Shown: positions 18,122 to 27,497, numbered from the stretch's first letter. The stretch is 64,000 nucleotides of DNA from Actinoplanes subtropicus (GCF_000721705.1 NZ_JOJL01000004.1:62001-126000), one strand, 5' to 3'. A program made the numbers and translations. The notes: generated from the sequence alone by a model not told the origin.

Positions 18122-19108
18122 GTGTCGCGGACCCGCACCGAGCGCCTGGTCAATCTCGTGATCTGCCTGCTGTCCACGCGACGGTTCCTCACCGCCGCGC
18201 AGATCGCCGCGACCGTCCCCGGGTACGAGCACGACCCGTCGGACTGGCGCGACCACGAGGCGTTCCAGCGCAAGTTCGAGCGGGACAAGGCCGAGCTGCG
18301 CGAGCTGGGCGTGCCGCTGGAGACCGGCACCGCGAGCATCTTCGACCAGGAGCCGGGCTACCGCATCGCGCACCGCGAGTACGCCCTGCCGGACATCATC
18401 CTCGAGCCCGACGAGGCCGCCGCGGTCGGCATCGCGGCCCGCCTCTGGCAGCACGCCGGCCTGGCCGCGGCCGCCTCCTCCGGGCTGGCCAAGCTGCGCG
18501 CCGCCGGCGTCGAGGTCGACCCGCAGGCCACCCTCGGGGTCGAGCCGGTGGTCACCGTCGACCCCGCGTTCGGGCCGCTGACCAGCGCGGCCCGCGACCG
18601 GCGCGCGGTGACCTTCAGCTACCGGGTGCCCGAGGTCGACGAGCCGGCCACCCGCCGCCTCGAGCCGTGGGGCGTGGTCTGCTGGCGCGGTCGCTGGTAT
18701 GTGGTCGGCCACGACCGGGACCGGGACGCCACCCGCTGCTTCCGGTTGTCCCGGATAGTCGGGAGCGTGCGGCCGGTGGGCCGGTCGGGCGCGTTCGTGC
18801 CGCCCGCGCAGGTCGACCTGATCAGCCACGTGGCCGGCTTCGACGGGCCGATCCAGCGCACCGGGCGGGCCACCGTGGTCGCCCGGCACGGGCGCGCGGC
18901 CGGGTTGCGGCGCTGGGCGGTCTCGACCCAGCCCGGGCCGGAGGGCGACAAACTGACCTTGCCGTACGGGGATGCCGAGCGCCTGGGCGCGACCCTGGCC
19001 GGGTACGGTCCCGACGTGTATGTCGAGGGGCCGCCCGAGGTGCGGGACGCGGTGATCCAGCACCTCAAGGAGGTCATGGCCCGCCACGAGGGCGTGGTGG
19101 CCGCGTGA
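18122..19108 (+). CDS. pafB: WYL-domain transcription regulator PafB
   Basis: This 328-aa protein starts with a winged helix (RTERLVNLVICLLSTRRFLT) followed by a WYL domain (PWGVVCWRGRWYVVGHDRDR) and a WCX extension. PafB and PafC form the activator of the RecA/LexA-independent DNA-damage response in mycobacteria and are named for their place in the Pup ligase operon. The GTG at 18122 matches the family N-terminus; the open frame continues far upstream through the antisense CDF gene and is not used. It overlaps pafC by 4 bp (GTGA). pafA lies on the same strand 3.8 kb upstream, separated by three genes, so the pafABC operon is split here. Confidence 0.95.
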   Translation: MSRTRTERLVNLVICLLSTRRFLTAAQIAATVPGYEHDPSDWRDHEAFQRKFERDKAELRELGVPLETGTASIFDQEPGYRIAHREYALPDIILEPDEAAAVGIAARLWQHAGLAAAASSGLAKLRAAGVEVDPQATLGVEPVVTVDPAFGPLTSAARDRRAVTFSYRVPEVDEPATRRLEPWGVVCWRGRWYVVGHDRDRDATRCFRLSRIVGSVRPVGRSGAFVPPAQVDLISHVAGFDGPIQRTGRATVVARHGRAAGLRRWAVSTQPGPEGDKLTLPYGDAERLGATLAGYGPDVYVEGPPEVRDAVIQHLKEVMARHEGVVAA

Positions 19109-20130
19109 CCGGTCCGAGGAACTCGGTCGACCGGCTGGGCCGGCTGCTCAACCTGGTGCCGTACCTGCTGGCCCGGCCCGGCATCCTGATCTCCGAGGCG
19201 GCCGCCGACCTGGACGTCAGCGAGCGGCAGCTCCGCGAGGACCTGGAGCTGCTCTGGGTGTGCGGGCTGCCCGGGTACGGACCGGGCGACCTGATCGACA
19301 TGGCGCTCGACGGTGACCGGGTGACGATCAGCCACGACGCCGGCATCGACCGCCCGCTGCGGCTCACCCAGGACGAGGCGCTCGCCCTGGTGGTGGCCCT
19401 GCGGATGCTGGCCGAGACGCCGGGCACCGGCAGCCGCGACGTGATCGAGCGGGCGCTTGCCAAGATCGAGAACGCGGCCGGTGACCTCGCCGACGCCCCG
19501 GTCGCGGTCAAGCTGCCGGCCAACGCCGAGAAGCTCGACCAGGTCCGGGCGGCGGTCGAGGGCGGCCACGCGCTGCGGATGACGTACTACACCGCGGCCC
19601 GGGACGAGACCACCGAGCGGGTGGTCGACCCGATGCGGGTGCTGATGGTGGGCGGCCGGGCGTACCTGGAGGCCTGGTGCCGGCGGGCCGAGGCGACCCG
19701 GATGTTCCGGGTCGACCGGATCGACGCCTTCACCGAGCTGGACGAGCCCGCCGCACCGCCGCCGGAGGCCGCGCCGCAGGACGTCAGCGACGGCGTCTTC
19801 AAGCCGACCGCCGACCTGCCGCTGATGACGCTGCGGATCGGCCGGCGCAGCCGGTGGATCACCGAGTACTACCCGGTCGAGGAGATCCGGCCGTCCTCCT
19901 CCGGTTCATCCGGCTCGTCCGGCTCGTCCGGCTCCTCAGTTTCGTCCGGCTCGTCCGGTTCGTCCGGCGAGTGGATCGTGACCATGCGGATCACCGACCT
20001 CGGCTGGGCGCAGCGGCTGCTGATGGGCCTCGGCCCGGACGTCACCGTGATCGGGCCGCCCGAGCTGCTGGAGCGGATCCGGGAGCAGGCCACGGCGGCG
20101 CTCGACCAGTACAGCTCGCCCGCCCGGTAG
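19105..20130 (+). CDS. pafC: WYL-domain transcription regulator PafC, with Ser/Gly linker insertion
   Basis: This 341-aa protein is the partner of PafB: winged helix at about 5-70 (SEAAADLDVSERQLREDLELLW), WYL domain (MTYYTAARDETTERVVDPMR, then AYLEAWCRRAEATRMFRVDR), and WCX domain to the end. Residues 264-288 are an almost pure Ser-Ser-Gly repeat between two WCX strands (YYPVEEIRP and EWIVTMRITD). This looks like codon-repeat expansion in a loop. The start GTG 19105 overlaps the pafB stop. Function should be as for mycobacterial PafC unless the loop interferes. Confidence 0.95.
   Translation: MTGPRNSVDRLGRLLNLVPYLLARPGILISEAAADLDVSERQLREDLELLWVCGLPGYGPGDLIDMALDGDRVTISHDAGIDRPLRLTQDEALALVVALRMLAETPGTGSRDVIERALAKIENAAGDLADAPVAVKLPANAEKLDQVRAAVEGGHALRMTYYTAARDETTERVVDPMRVLMVGGRAYLEAWCRRAEATRMFRVDRIDAFTELDEPAAPPPEAAPQDVSDGVFKPTADLPLMTLRIGRRSRWITEYYPVEEIRPSSSGSSGSSGSSGSSVSSGSSGSSGEWIVTMRITDLGWAQRLLMGLGPDVTVIGPPELLERIREQATAALDQYSSPAR
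19894..19968 (+). repeat. Ser-Ser-Gly codon repeat inside pafC
   Basis: Seventy-five bases made almost only of TCC/TCG/TCA and GGC/GGT codons encode eight Ser-Ser-Gly triplets (one with an extra Ser before it and one Val interruption). Unit length is 9 bp, so gain or loss of a unit keeps the frame. The codons vary (TCATCCGGC, TCGTCCGGC, TCGTCCGGT), so it is not a fresh perfect repeat. Confidence 0.9.
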
Positions 20131-20139
20131 GGTGGTCGG

Positions 20140-20376
20140 GTGCTGCTCTGGATCTGGATCGCCGTCGTGGTGGCCGCCCTGGTCATCCTGATCGCCGCGG
20201 CCGTGCGGCTGCTGGGCCGGCTGAGCGGGCTGCGGCGCGCCGCGGCCAAGCTGCGGCGCCGCCAGGCGGACGCGATGAAACTCCAGGAAAAGGCGCTGGC
20301 CCTCCAGGAAACCGTCCTTGAGGTGCAGCGACGAGCCGAGATGACACAGTCGCGGCTGGCCGCCGTGCGGCGGTAG
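20140..20376 (+). CDS. Small membrane protein with C-terminal coiled coil
   Basis: This 78-aa protein has one N-terminal transmembrane helix (LLWIWIAVVVAALVILIAAAV) and then a long amphipathic, charged helix (LRRRQADAMKLQEKALALQE) that could form a coiled coil. The GTG start at 20140 lies 9 bp after the pafC stop, so it belongs to the pafBC transcription unit. The pattern (type I anchor plus basic helix) is common among small actinobacterial envelope proteins. No function can be assigned. Confidence 0.7.
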   Translation: MLLWIWIAVVVAALVILIAAAVRLLGRLSGLRRAAAKLRRRQADAMKLQEKALALQETVLEVQRRAEMTQSRLAAVRR

Positions 20377-20513
20377 CGTGCGGCGTTCCTTCCCTGTTGT
20401 CCAAGACTTAGGGGGAGGGGGCACAATCCTAAGGAGTCCGGTGGGCTACTTCACCGGATTTGACACGTACGATGGACCCCGCACACCTGATCCGACCGAC
20501 TGGAGTTCACACC

Positions 20514-20864
20514 ATGGGTGCCCTCAAGCCATGGCACATCGCCATCTTCGTGGTCGTCCTCGTGCTGTTGTTCGGCGCGAAGCGACTTCCGGACGCCGCC
20601 CGGTCGCTCGGCCGGTCGCTGCGCATCATCAAGGCGGAGACGAAGGGCCTCATCGACGAGAACAGCGACGTCGCGGAGAAGGCCGAGCCGCAGTACGGCC
20701 GCCAGCCCCTGCAGGGCGACGTCCAGGGCCAGGGCTACCAGCAGCAGGGGTACCAGCAGCCCCAGGGCTACCAGCCGCCGCCCGCCCAGCCGCAGCAGCA
20801 GCAGTACCAGCAGCCGCCGGCGCAGCCCTACGTCGACCCGGTGCAGCGCACCAACGACCGCTGA
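20514..20864 (+). CDS. tatA: Sec-independent translocase subunit TatA
   Basis: This 116-aa protein has the TatA layout: a short N-terminal membrane helix ([20 protein letters not shown], with the FG hinge), an amphipathic helix ([20 protein letters not shown]) and an unstructured tail. The tail is rich in Gln, Tyr and Pro (repeated QGYQQ and QQPQGYQPP). TatA oligomers form the pore for folded twin-arginine proteins together with TatC, which follows 9 bp downstream. The start ATG 20514 lies after GGAGTTCACACC. At least two Tat-type signal peptides occur in this window (the dioxygenase at 41992 and the decayed phospholipase at 45126). Confidence 0.95.
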   Translation: MGALKPWHIAIFVVVLVLLFGAKRLPDAARSLGRSLRIIKAETKGLIDENSDVAEKAEPQYGRQPLQGDVQGQGYQQQGYQQPQGYQPPPAQPQQQQYQQPPAQPYVDPVQRTNDR

Positions 20865-20873
20865 CGCTCGGTC

Positions 20874-21839
20874 ATGGCTCTCGTCCCGCGCCGCCGCCAG
20901 GGGCCCAGCAAGTTCCAGCAGGCCGCCGACGGCTCGATGACGCTGATCGACCACATCCGGGAGCTTCGTAACCGCCTGTTCGTGGCCTCGCTGGGCCTGC
21001 TGGTCGGCCTCATCGTCGGCTTCATCCTCTCCAAGTGGGTCTTCCACCTGCTGGAGGAGCCGTACTGCAGGCTGCCTTCATCGATTTCCGTGCGCGCCGA
21101 TGGCAAGAAGTACTGCGACTTCGTGGTCCTCGGCGTCGGCGACGGTCTGATCATCCGGCTCAAGATCGCGCTGTGGGTCGGCGTGATCGTCGGCGCACCG
21201 GTCTGGCTCTACCAGCTGTGGGCGTTCATCGCGCCCGGCCTGCACCGGCACGAGCGCAAGTGGGCGTACATCTTCGTCACGATCGCCGCGCCGCTGTTCG
21301 CCACCGGCGCCGTGCTGGCGTACGAGGTGGTCGGCCACAGCCTGTCGTTCATCATGTCGGCGGGTGTGCTGGGCGAGCCGACGAAGCTCGAAGTCGGCAG
21401 TTATCTGAACTTCGTGTCCAGCATGCTGCTGCTTTTCGGTGGGGCGTTCGAGTTCCCGCTGGTCCTGCTGATGCTGAACTTCACCGGCGTGGTCACCGCC
21501 CGGCGGCTGCTCAGCTGGTGGCGGATCGTGATCTTCCTGTGCTTCGCGTTCGCCGCGATCGCCACCCCCGACCCCGGCCCGTTCGGCATGACCCTGCTGG
21601 CCAGCTGCATGATCCTGCTGTACCTGATCGCGGTCGGCATCGGCTTCATCAACGACAAGCGCAAGGGCCGCGGCCGGGAGATCTACGCCGACATCGACGA
21701 CGACGAGATCTCGCCCCTCGAGGACGACCGGGTGCCGGTCGGCGCCGCCGACCCGATCGCGGCGCCCAGCCCGCTCGACGCGCCGACGCCGGTGCACAAG
21801 CCGTTGCCGCTGGAAGGCCGCTTCGACGACATGACGTAG
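20874..21839 (+). CDS. tatC: Twin-arginine translocase subunit TatC
   Basis: This 321-aa protein has six membrane helices and the TatC signature near the N-terminus (MTLIDHIRELRNRLF, with the Glu and Arg residues that recognise the RR signal). Further conserved parts are LYQLWAFIAPGLHRHERKW and FAAIATPDPGP. It is the substrate receptor of the Tat system in the cytoplasmic membrane. The C-terminal 70 residues are acidic and cytoplasmic. The start is ATG 20874, directly behind tatA. Confidence 0.96.
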   Translation: MALVPRRRQGPSKFQQAADGSMTLIDHIRELRNRLFVASLGLLVGLIVGFILSKWVFHLLEEPYCRLPSSISVRADGKKYCDFVVLGVGDGLIIRLKIALWVGVIVGAPVWLYQLWAFIAPGLHRHERKWAYIFVTIAAPLFATGAVLAYEVVGHSLSFIMSAGVLGEPTKLEVGSYLNFVSSMLLLFGGAFEFPLVLLMLNFTGVVTARRLLSWWRIVIFLCFAFAAIATPDPGPFGMTLLASCMILLYLIAVGIGFINDKRKGRGREIYADIDDDEISPLEDDRVPVGAADPIAAPSPLDAPTPVHKPLPLEGRFDDMT

Positions 21840-21851
21840 TACGGTCCCGCC

Positions 21852-22751
21852 ATGACGAGCGGTGACATCGCGGTGCTGGCCAACCCCCACGCGGGGCGTG
21901 GCCGGCACCGCGATCTGCTTTCTGGGGTGCTGGAGCGGCTGGGCTCGGCCGGGCACCCCGTGCGGCTGCTGGCGGCGGCCGGCGCCGAGGAGGCGGAGAA
22001 GGCCTGCCAACGCGCCGTCACCGAGGGCTGCGCAGCGCTGGTGGCGGCGGGCGGCGACGGCACGGTGCATCTGGCGCTGCAGGCCGCCGCCGAGCGGCCG
22101 GTGGCGTTCGGGGTGGTGCCGATGGGCACCGGCAACGACTTCGCGGCCGGCGTCGGGGTGCCGCTCGACCCGCTCGCCGCCGCCACCGGGATTGCCGCCG
22201 CGCTCGCTTCGTCGCACCTGGTGCCGATCGACCTCGCCCGGGCTCGCGGCACCGACGACGAGATCCGCTGGTTCGGGGCGGTGCTGGCGGCCGGCTTCGA
22301 CGCGATCGTCAACGAGCGCGCCAACCGGATGCGCTGGCCGCGCGGGCCGCGCCGCTACGACCTGGCCATCTTCCTGGAGATGGTACGGGTGCGGCCGCGT
22401 CTCTACGCGCTGGAACTCGACGGCGTGGACCACGGCTTCGAGGGCACCCTGGTGGCGGTGGGGAACTGCCCGAGCTACGGCGGCGGCCTCCGCATCGTGC
22501 CGGCCGCCGACCCGGCCGACGGGCTGCTCGACGTGCTGACGGCGCTGCCGCTGAGCCGGCGCGCGATGACCCGCCTCAAGCCGAGGTTGCGCCGGGGCAC
22601 CCATGTGACCGACCCGCGAGTCCGGACATTCCGGGCGAAACAGGTGCGCCTACATTCCAACGGCATCATCGCGTACGCCGACGGCGAGCGGGTCGGGCCG
22701 CTCCCGCTCGAGATCACCTGTGTACCCGGGGCGCTGCGTCTCCTGCGGTAG
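21852..22751 (+). CDS. Diacylglycerol kinase family lipid kinase
   Basis: This 299-aa protein has the DAGK catalytic domain: ANPHAGRGRH near the start, the nucleotide loop AAGGDGTVH at about 72-80, and PMGTGNDFA at about 97-105. Such enzymes use ATP to phosphorylate diacylglycerol or related lipids for phospholipid recycling. The C-terminal beta domain contains VAVGNCPSYGGGLRIVP and the end TCVPGALRLLR. The ATG start lies 12 bp after tatC, so it is probably in the tat operon. The family is also close to the sphingosine kinases, and the substrate is inferred. Confidence 0.9.
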   Translation: MTSGDIAVLANPHAGRGRHRDLLSGVLERLGSAGHPVRLLAAAGAEEAEKACQRAVTEGCAALVAAGGDGTVHLALQAAAERPVAFGVVPMGTGNDFAAGVGVPLDPLAAATGIAAALASSHLVPIDLARARGTDDEIRWFGAVLAAGFDAIVNERANRMRWPRGPRRYDLAIFLEMVRVRPRLYALELDGVDHGFEGTLVAVGNCPSYGGGLRIVPAADPADGLLDVLTALPLSRRAMTRLKPRLRRGTHVTDPRVRTFRAKQVRLHSNGIIAYADGERVGPLPLEITCVPGALRLLR

Positions 22752-22812
22752 CGGTCCGGTTGCGCGGGCGGCCACGCGGTCAGAAATCCCGGAGGCGGCC
22801 GAACCTGAGGGC

Positions 22813-23139
22813 ATGTCGCTCAGTTCACTCCGCTCGTTCGGTGGCGCCGCCTCGTTCGCCACCACCGCCTTCGACACCGCCCGCACGACGTTCAAGGCGA
22901 TGGCCGACGCCGCGGTGCCGCCGGCCGGCGCGGACTCCTCCGTCCCGAACGGCTCGAAGGGCTCGGAGGCCTCCAGCGGGACCGGCTCCCACGCGGCCGG
23001 CGAGCGGACCCAGGGCGCCGCGGCCTCCTCGGCGTCGGCCACGGGCAGCGGCGAGGTGCGGCGCGAGGCCGAGCGCAGCCCGGCGGAGAAGCGCAAGGCG
23101 GGCATCCGCAAGGGCGTGGCCCTCGACGCCTACGCCTGA
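22813..23139 (+). CDS. Small Ala/Ser-rich hypothetical protein
   Basis: This 108-aa ORF starts at ATG 22813 (MSLSSLRSFGGAASFATTAF). It has a short N-terminal amphipathic region, a long disordered middle rich in Ala, Ser, Gly and Glu, and a basic end (AEKRKAGIRKGVALDAYA). It converges with the HAD hydrolase gene (5 bp between stops). The region is open on the minus strand too, so coding is not certain. The conserved-looking basic end favours a real protein. No family is recognised. Confidence 0.5.
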   Translation: MSLSSLRSFGGAASFATTAFDTARTTFKAMADAAVPPAGADSSVPNGSKGSEASSGTGSHAAGERTQGAAASSASATGSGEVRREAERSPAEKRKAGIRKGVALDAYA

Positions 23140-23144
23140 GCGGG

Positions 23145-23897
23145 TCAGACCCCGCACCCGGCGAGCGCCAGCGCCGCCGTCAGCCCGTTCGGCAGCCCCG
23201 GCTCGGAGGCCGGCAGCACCAACGCGGCCAGCCCAGCCGTCACCGCGCCGGCGTCGGCGGGAGAATCACCGACCATCAGCGTCCGTTCCGGCTCGGCGCC
23301 CAGCATGCCGCACGCACGCAGGAAGATCGCCGGGTCGGGCTTGGTGCGGCCCACCTCGTAGCTCAGCGCGTACGCGTCGATCATCGAGTCGAAGCCCCAG
23401 GCCGCGAAGTGCGGGCGGATGTCGAAGCCGATGTTGCTGACCACCGCCACCTTGATGCCCGCCTCGTGCAGCGTACGCAGGGTGGGCTCGGTGTCCGCGT
23501 ACGGCAGCCAGCCCGCCGGCCCCAGCAGCCGGTCGTACAGCGCGTCGGCCAGCCCCTGCACGCCGGTCGGGACGGTCGCGGCCAGCCCCGTGTACGCGGC
23601 GCGGTGGCTGTGCGCGTACAGGTCACGATCGGCCCAATGCTCCGCCAGATGCGGCGGCACCCGGGCCGGCAGCGGGCCCCCGGCCCGCCCGGCCATCACC
23701 AGCCGGTCGGCCAGGGCGGTCGCCTTCGCCCGGTCGAACTCTTGCCCGCAGGCCACCGCGGCCGCCTGCACCCACTGCACCGGATCCTCCACCTGGGCCA
23801 GCGTGCCGTGGAAGTCGAACAGCACGGCATCGAGCTGACGGGACGGCCGATGGGGAGGATGATCGCTCGATTCCACGGCTTCCGGCACGTGGTGCAC
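23145..23897 (-). CDS. HAD family hydrolase
   Basis: This protein of about 250 aa has the HAD fold: motif I AVLFDFHGTL (nucleophile Asp), motif II VVSNIGF, motif III Lys in GRTKPDPAIF and motif IV MVGDSPADAGA. The cap between motifs I and II is helical (subfamily IA), as in phosphoglycolate phosphatase or 2-haloacid dehalogenase. The substrate is unknown. Start choice is uncertain: GTG at 23897 or 23906; the frame is open further upstream into the helY promoter. It is divergent from helY with about 80 bp between starts. Confidence 0.88.
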   Translation of the reverse strand: MHHVPEAVESSDHPPHRPSRQLDAVLFDFHGTLAQVEDPVQWVQAAAVACGQEFDRAKATALADRLVMAGRAGGPLPARVPPHLAEHWADRDLYAHSHRAAYTGLAATVPTGVQGLADALYDRLLGPAGWLPYADTEPTLRTLHEAGIKVAVVSNIGFDIRPHFAAWGFDSMIDAYALSYEVGRTKPDPAIFLRACGMLGAEPERTLMVGDSPADAGAVTAGLAALVLPASEPGLPNGLTAALALAGCGV

Positions 23898-23976
23898 CTT
23901 ACCCACCCGGTCCGGCAGGCTGGGACGCAACCGGCCGCGCTGCAAGTTGTCACACGCTCGCATTAGCCTTGTGGTC

Positions 23977-26733
23977 ATGACGAGTCCCGCCGAACGGTAT
24001 GCGGAATCGAAGCGGCGGGCGGCCCGGCAGGCCGAGTTCCCGGCGCTCGACGACTTCATGCTCGATGTCGGCTTCGACCTTGACGATTTCCAGCGCGCGG
24101 CCTGCGAGTCCCTCGAACGGGGCAGCGGCGTGCTGGTGTGCGCGCCGACCGGCGCCGGCAAGACGGTGGTCGGCGAGTTCGCCGTGCACCTCGCGCTGCG
24201 CGCCGGGGAGCGCAAGTGCTTCTACACCACCCCGATCAAGGCGCTGTCCAACCAGAAGTATCACGACCTCGTCGAGCGCTACGGCCCCGACAAGGTCGGC
24301 CTGCTCACCGGCGACAACGTGATCAATGGGGACGCCCCGGTGGTGGTGATGACCACCGAGGTGCTGCGCAACATGCTGTATTCGGGCTCGGCCGCGCTCA
24401 AGGGGCTGGCCTATGTGGTGATGGACGAGGTGCACTACCTCGCCGACCGGTTCCGCGGCGCGGTCTGGGAGGAGGTGATCATCCACCTCCCGGCGTCGGT
24501 GACCCTGGTCTCGCTGTCCGCGACGGTCAGCAATTACGAGGAGTTCGCCGACTGGCTGGTCACCGTCCGCGGCGAGACCGAGGTGGTGGTCAGCGAGCAC
24601 CGGCCGGTCCCGCTCTGGCAGCACATGCTGGTCGGCCGCCGCATGTTCGACCTGTTCCACGACGCCGACGCGGCCAGGAAGCACGACGTACACCCCGAGC
24701 TTCTGCGCTACACCCGCGAGATGGAGCGCCGCCTGGAGCTCACCGACCGGTCGTACGGTCCGGGCAACCGCGGTCGTTCCCGCCGCTGGCAGCCGCCGCC
24801 GCGCCCCGAGGTGGTCGACCGGCTGGAGCGGGCCGGGCTGCTACCGGCGATCCTGTTCATCTTCAGCCGGGCCGGCTGCGACGCGGCCGTCCAGCAGTGC
24901 CTCTCGGCCGGCCTGCGGCTGACCGACGCCGACGAGCGCGCCGAGATCCGCCGGATAGCCGACACGCGGATGGCCGCCATCCCGCGCGAGGATCTCTCCG
25001 TTCTCGGCTACTGGGAGTGGCTCGACGGCCTCGAGCGGGGCATCGCCGCGCACCACGCCGGCATGCTGCCCGCCTTCAAGGAGGCGGTCGAGGAGTGCTT
25101 CGTCCGCGGCCTGGTCAAGGCGGTCTTCGCCACCGAGACCCTGGCCCTGGGCATCAACATGCCGGCCCGCTGCGTGGTGCTCGAGCGGCTGGTCAAGTTC
25201 AACGGCGAGGCCCACGTCGACCTGACCCCCGGGGAGTACACGCAGCTCACCGGCCGGGCCGGGCGCCGCGGCATCGACGTCGAGGGCCACGCCGTGGTGC
25301 TGTGGAGCCCCGAGGTCGACCCGCGGCACGTCGCCGGGCTCGCGTCGACGCGTACGTACCCGCTGCGGTCGTCGTTCCGCCCGTCGTACAACATGGCGGT
25401 GAATCTGGTCGGCACCGTCGGCGCGGAGCAGGCGCGCGACCTGCTCGAGTCGTCGTTCGCCCAGTTCCAGGCCGACCGCTCGGTCGTCGGCCTGGCTCGT
25501 CAGGTGCAGCGAAACATCGACACCATGCAGACGTACGGCGAGGACGCGGCCTGTCATCACGGCGACTTCGACGAGTACTTCGCGATCCGGGTCGCCATCG
25601 CCGACCGGGAGAAGGCGCTGGCCCGGCAGGGCGCCGCGTCGCGCCGGGCCGCCGCGGTGTCCTCTCTGGAGCGGCTGCGGGTCGGCGACGTGATCCGCGT
25701 GCCGCAGGGCCGTCGCGCCGGGCTCGCGGTCGTGCTGGAGGCGCCGGCCGGCGGCTTCGGCGAGCCGCGGCCGCTCGTGCTGACCCAGGACAGATGGGCC
25801 GGCCGGGTCAGCCCCGCGGACTTCCCGGGCGAGGTGGAGGTGCTGGAGCGGCTGCGCGTACCCAAGCACTTCAATCACCGCAACCCCTCGGCCAGGAGGG
25901 ACCTTGCCGCCCAGGTCTCCGCCACCGGTCTTGATCGGCATGGCGGCGGCCGTCGCGGCCGGCGCGCCGGCGGGCCCGCCGGGGAGGATGCGGAGATCGC
26001 GCTGCTCAAGGTGCAGATGCGGCAGCATCCCTGCCACGCCTGCCCCGAGCGCGAGGAGCACGCCCGCTGGGCCGAGCGGCGGCACCGGCTGGAGCGCGAC
26101 ACCGACGCCCTGCGGGACAAGGTCGCCGGCCGCACGGGATCGCTCGCGCGCACGTTCGACCAGGTGTGCGCGGTGCTCGGCGAGCGCGGCTACCTGTCGC
26201 CCGAGGGCGAGGTGACCGACGCGGGGCGGATGCTCGGGCGGATCTGGTCCGAGGCCGACCTGCTGGTCGCCGAGTGCCTGCGGCAGGGCGTGTGGGAGGG
26301 ACTGGCCCCCGACGAGCTGGCCGCCGCGGTGTCGATGGTGCTGTACGAGTCGCGCCGCGAGGGCGACGACCGCGCCTCGGTGCCGAAGGGCCCGATCACC
26401 GCCGCGGTCGACGCCTGCACGAAGCTGTGGGCCGAGATCGCGGCGGACGAGGCCGACCACGGGCTGACCCTGACCCGCGAGCCCGACCCGGGGTTCGTCT
26501 GGCCGATGTACCGGTGGGCGCGGGGCGAGCCGCTCGCCCGGGTGCTGGCGAGCGGCCACAACTACGACGCCGACATGCCGGCAGGCGATTTCGTACGCTG
26601 GGCGCGGCAGGTGCTCGACCTGCTCGGCCAGGTCAAGGACGCGGGCGCCGCCTCGGAGGGGATCCGGGCGACGGCGCGCAAGGCGATCACCGCGGTGAAC
26701 CGGGGGGTGCTGGCGTACCAGGGCGAACTGTGA
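23977..26733 (+). CDS. helY: Ski2/Mtr4-like DEAD-box RNA helicase HelY
   Basis: This 918-aa protein resembles mycobacterial HelY and eukaryotic Mtr4/Ski2. Helicase domain 1 carries Walker A APTGAGKT (about residues 55-62) and DEVH in VVMDEVHYLADRF; domain 2 carries FATETLALGINMPAR and motif VI QLTGRAGRRGID. A beta-rich insertion and a C-terminal DSHCT-type helical domain (LGRIWSEADLLVAECLRQG, then NRGVLAYQGEL) follow. It unwinds RNA or RNA-DNA using ATP. ATG 23977 is chosen; GTG 23971 would add two residues. The HelY-tat-paf neighbourhood is conserved in actinobacteria. Confidence 0.94.
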   Translation: MTSPAERYAESKRRAARQAEFPALDDFMLDVGFDLDDFQRAACESLERGSGVLVCAPTGAGKTVVGEFAVHLALRAGERKCFYTTPIKALSNQKYHDLVERYGPDKVGLLTGDNVINGDAPVVVMTTEVLRNMLYSGSAALKGLAYVVMDEVHYLADRFRGAVWEEVIIHLPASVTLVSLSATVSNYEEFADWLVTVRGETEVVVSEHRPVPLWQHMLVGRRMFDLFHDADAARKHDVHPELLRYTREMERRLELTDRSYGPGNRGRSRRWQPPPRPEVVDRLERAGLLPAILFIFSRAGCDAAVQQCLSAGLRLTDADERAEIRRIADTRMAAIPREDLSVLGYWEWLDGLERGIAAHHAGMLPAFKEAVEECFVRGLVKAVFATETLALGINMPARCVVLERLVKFNGEAHVDLTPGEYTQLTGRAGRRGIDVEGHAVVLWSPEVDPRHVAGLASTRTYPLRSSFRPSYNMAVNLVGTVGAEQARDLLESSFAQFQADRSVVGLARQVQRNIDTMQTYGEDAACHHGDFDEYFAIRVAIADREKALARQGAASRRAAAVSSLERLRVGDVIRVPQGRRAGLAVVLEAPAGGFGEPRPLVLTQDRWAGRVSPADFPGEVEVLERLRVPKHFNHRNPSARRDLAAQVSATGLDRHGGGRRGRRAGGPAGEDAEIALLKVQMRQHPCHACPEREEHARWAERRHRLERDTDALRDKVAGRTGSLARTFDQVCAVLGERGYLSPEGEVTDAGRMLGRIWSEADLLVAECLRQGVWEGLAPDELAAAVSMVLYESRREGDDRASVPKGPITAAVDACTKLWAEIAADEADHGLTLTREPDPGFVWPMYRWARGEPLARVLASGHNYDADMPAGDFVRWARQVLDLLGQVKDAGAASEGIRATARKAITAVNRGVLAYQGEL

Positions 26734-26786
26734 CGGCAGCGCTCTCCGATGGGCCGGCGCCCGGCCCTGAGGCATACTCCTTACCC

Positions 26787-27497
26787 ATGAGTAGGCGGGT
26801 CTGGGGTACGCCGCAGTTCGTGCTGCGTGCGGCCATCGTGGCGTGCGGGGTTGCCGGGCTGCTGATCGGGGACAATCGGGTCGTCTACTTCACGGCGCAG
26901 AGCAACCTGATCGTGCTCGCGTACTTCGTCGGGGCGCTCTACTGGATGGCGAAGCAGTCGACCGTCGAGCCACCGGCGCCCCGATGGCGCGGGGCGGTCA
27001 CGCTGTGGATCCTGATCACCTGCTTGATCTCGCACTTCCTGCTCAACCACGGGAAGAATCCGCTGCCCGGTCTCGCCGCCGCCGGGGCCGGGGTGGCGCT
27101 GGCGAACTGGTCGCTGTTCCTGGTGCATTACGTCGTGCCGGTGCTCGTACTGGTGGATTGGGCGGCTTTCGGACCGCATCGGATCGTCCGCTGGCGGGAT
27201 GTGCCGCTTTGGATCGGCTACCCGCTCGGCTACGGGCTGATGATCGAGGTGCGGGGGGCGCTGTTCCCGGCCGTGCCGATCAAGTACCCGTATTTCTTCC
27301 TGGACCCCGGGGAGCACGGGTACGGCTGGGTGGGCCTGCAGTTCGTCCAGCTCGCGATCATTTTTGGCGTGTTGGGAGCGGTTGTGGTCGGCCTCGACCG
27401 CCTGGGAGCGGCCGCCGGCGGCGGCCGTCGTCGAACGGACGTGGCCGCCGGCTCGTCCGTCCCTCGGACGGAGAGCGAGCCGGCGACGCTGAACTGA
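26787..27497 (+). CDS. Pr6Pr family integral membrane protein
   Basis: This 236-aa protein has six to seven hydrophobic segments with the features of the Pr6Pr family (YFTAQSNLIVLAYFVGALYW, HFLLNHGKNPLPG, FLVHYVVPVLVLVDWAAF, and the PYFFLDPGEHGYGWV loop). The family is related to eukaryotic FAR-17a/AIG1 proteins; a bacterial role is unknown. The ATG start is 26787. The last 25 codons are Arg/Ser/Gly-rich and lie over a hairpin that is duplicated downstream, so the native C-terminus may have been changed by that duplication. Confidence 0.85.
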   Translation: MSRRVWGTPQFVLRAAIVACGVAGLLIGDNRVVYFTAQSNLIVLAYFVGALYWMAKQSTVEPPAPRWRGAVTLWILITCLISHFLLNHGKNPLPGLAAAGAGVALANWSLFLVHYVVPVLVLVDWAAFGPHRIVRWRDVPLWIGYPLGYGLMIEVRGALFPAVPIKYPYFFLDPGEHGYGWVGLQFVQLAIIFGVLGAVVVGLDRLGAAAGGGRRRTDVAAGSSVPRTESEPATLN

